In this document: piece after piece, positions 5,589 through 6,526 of the stretch
Layout: each line of letters opens with the position of its first letter
How positions within the stretch are numbered: position 1 is the stretch's first letter
From: MAG-120802 sp049430265
Lineage (GTDB): Bacteria > Actinomycetota > Actinomycetes > Nanopelagicales > Nanopelagicaceae
Assembly (NCBI GenBank): GCA_049430265.1
Contig: JBMTBW010000036.1
Span: forward strand, 1-6,526
DNA length: 6,526 bases
Direction of reading: 5' to 3'
The notes under the pieces: model-generated
Databases searched by the model: none
Seen by the model: only the letters and a program-made list of their open reading frames with translations
Told to the model about the DNA's origin: nothing
Made by a program: the position numbers and the translations under genes

Positions 5589-6526
5589 CTACTTAATACG
5601 CTTGCCATCTGCAGTGCTAAATAGATGAACAGCCTCAGCCTTAGCTGTGACGGTAACAGTCTGTCCTGGCTTTGGCGGGCTCTTTGGATCCCAACGAAGA
5701 ATTATTTGAGCTCCTTCATCGCTAGCGTTAGCAAACTTCACATTTGGATCAGCTGGCTTGCCATAAACGAAAGCATCGGCACCAAGTTCTTCAACGACTT
5801 CCACTACAACGTCAAAGCCCTTATTTGATGGACTAAATCCTTCTGGGCGGATACCAACAGTGACTGAAGCGCCTGCAGATGATGGAACATCAACATCAAG
5901 GCTTCCAAGCTTTGCCTTACCTGCTGATACTGGAACAGTTAGTAGGTTCATAGCTGGTGAGCCAATAAAGCCTGCAACGAAAGCATTTGCTGGGTTGTCA
6001 TAGAGATTTCTTGGTGTATCTACTTGCTGCAAGAGTCCATCTTTAAGAACTGCTACGCGATCACCCATTGTCATAGCCTCTACCTGGTCATGTGTGACAT
6101 AAACCGTAGTAATTCCAAGGCGGCGTTGTAGAGCTGCAATCTGGGTACGAGTTGCTACGCGAAGTTTTGCATCTAAGTTTGAGAGAGGCTCATCCATTAA
6201 GAAGACCTGTGGTTCGCGAACAATGGCGCGACCCATAGCAACTCTCTGGCGCTGACCACCTGATAGAGCTTTCGGCTTACGTTCTAGGTATGGCTCAAGA
6301 TCTAATAGTTTGGCTGCATCTAAAACGCGGCGTTCACGTTCTTCTTTAGCAACGCCAGCAATTTTTAGAGCAAAGCCCATATTTTCAGCAACTGTCATAT
6401 GGGGATAGAGCGCATATGACTGAAAGACCATTGCAATATCGCGGTCTTTAGGAGCGACATTTGTTACTTCGCGATCGCCAATATAAATTGCGCCGTTATC
6501 AATTTCTTCTAAGCCGGCAAGCATGC
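5589..6526 (-). CDS. ABC sugar importer ATP-binding protein, MsmX/UgpC/MalK type (5' partial)
   Basis: The gene reads leftward and is cut by the window's right edge. The ATG at 6524-6522 is internal: it is the Met of the conserved RMLAGLEE block just after Walker A, and the preceding bases (?GC) suit the expected Arg. Numbering from that Met, the visible 311 residues hold the Q-loop VFQSYALYPH (Gln35), the ABC signature LSGGQRQRVAMGRA (87-100), Walker B VFLMDEP (107-113), the D-loop SNLDA (115-119) and the switch His145 in VTHD. A TOBE/OB-fold regulatory domain follows from about 185 (GSPAMNLL), with GIRPEGF at 224-230. This C-terminal extension is specific to the CUT1 group that energises uptake of maltose, other oligosaccharides or glycerol-3-phosphate; one such ATPase often serves several importers. 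No permease or binding protein is visible, so the substrate is unknown. It acts on the inner face of the membrane. It converges on icd and shares its terminator. Confidence 0.95.
   Translation of the reverse strand, partial: MLAGLEEIDNGAIYIGDREVTNVAPKDRDIAMVFQSYALYPHMTVAENMGFALKIAGVAKEERERRVLDAAKLLDLEPYLERKPKALSGGQRQRVAMGRAIVREPQVFLMDEPLSNLDAKLRVATRTQIAALQRRLGITTVYVTHDQVEAMTMGDRVAVLKDGLLQQVDTPRNLYDNPANAFVAGFIGSPAMNLLTVPVSAGKAKLGSLDVDVPSSAGASVTVGIRPEGFSPSNKGFDVVVEVVEELGADAFVYGKPADPNVKFANASDEGAQIILRWDPKSPPKPGQTVTVTAKAEAVHLFSTADGKRIK

Noticed and set aside
5625..5828. 67-codon + strand frame opposite the ABC ATPase C-terminus
   Set aside because: It overlaps the TOBE domain coding region in reverse, lies after a terminator with no promoter, and resembles no protein I know.
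6522..6524. ATG as the true start of the ABC ATPase gene
   Set aside because: The family always has Walker A just upstream of the RMLAGLEE block; the frame stays open to the window edge, so this Met is internal.
1..6526. New defence, mobile or CRISPR-like system
   Set aside because: Every stretch over 60 nt is covered by a recognisable housekeeping or transporter gene; there are no spaced repeats, integrases, transposases or tRNA-like folds.

Overview
The window reads as a compact TCA-cycle and one-carbon operon from a low-GC actinobacterium. Everything up to the terminator near position 5560 lies on the + strand in this order: sucC (3' end only), sucD, a polytopic membrane protein of the DUF6350/PerM family, folD, a three-helix DUF3017-like protein, mdh and icd. 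The gene order sucCD - DUF6350/PerM - folD - DUF3017 - mdh is a hallmark of Actinobacteria. The AT-rich codon use, the tiny gaps (a 1-nt overlap up to 32 nt) and the lack of any insertion point to a streamlined lineage. Freshwater Nanopelagicales (acI: Planktophila/Nanopelagicus) is the best guess; this is inference, since no marker gene for taxonomy is present.

Layout: 1-189 is the C-terminus of succinyl-CoA ligase beta. 189-1070 is the alpha subunit, joined by a TAATG stop/start overlap. 1085-2224 is the membrane protein. 2254-3090 is FolD. 3098-3310 is a 70-residue membrane protein with a GTG start. 3328-4284 is malate dehydrogenase of the LDH-like type. 4317-5531 is a eukaryotic-type NADP-dependent isocitrate dehydrogenase. 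A strong hairpin with A and T tracts on its two sides (5547-5576) ends this run and can also end the convergent gene. That gene, on the - strand (5589 to the window edge), encodes an ABC sugar-importer ATPase of the MsmX/UgpC/MalK type and lacks its Walker A end in this window.

Functionally, Icd (isocitrate to 2-oxoglutarate, making NADPH), SucCD (succinyl-CoA to succinate, making ATP or GTP) and Mdh (malate to oxaloacetate, making NADH) are three TCA steps. FolD interconverts one-carbon folates using NADP(H), so it draws on the same cofactor pool as Icd. The two membrane proteins have no proven link to central metabolism; the first resembles mycobacterial PerM, a cell-division and persistence factor encoded near sucCD in Mycobacterium tuberculosis.

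No mobile element, CRISPR array, tRNA or new defence-like system is visible. The points worth a second look are: absence of purN/purH from their usual place between perM and folD; an LDH-like Mdh where Streptomyces has a different Mdh family; a very short DUF3017 protein; and TANNNT boxes 6-7 nt before the folD and mdh start codons that suggest leaderless internal promoters. No gap without a gene exceeds 60 nt.
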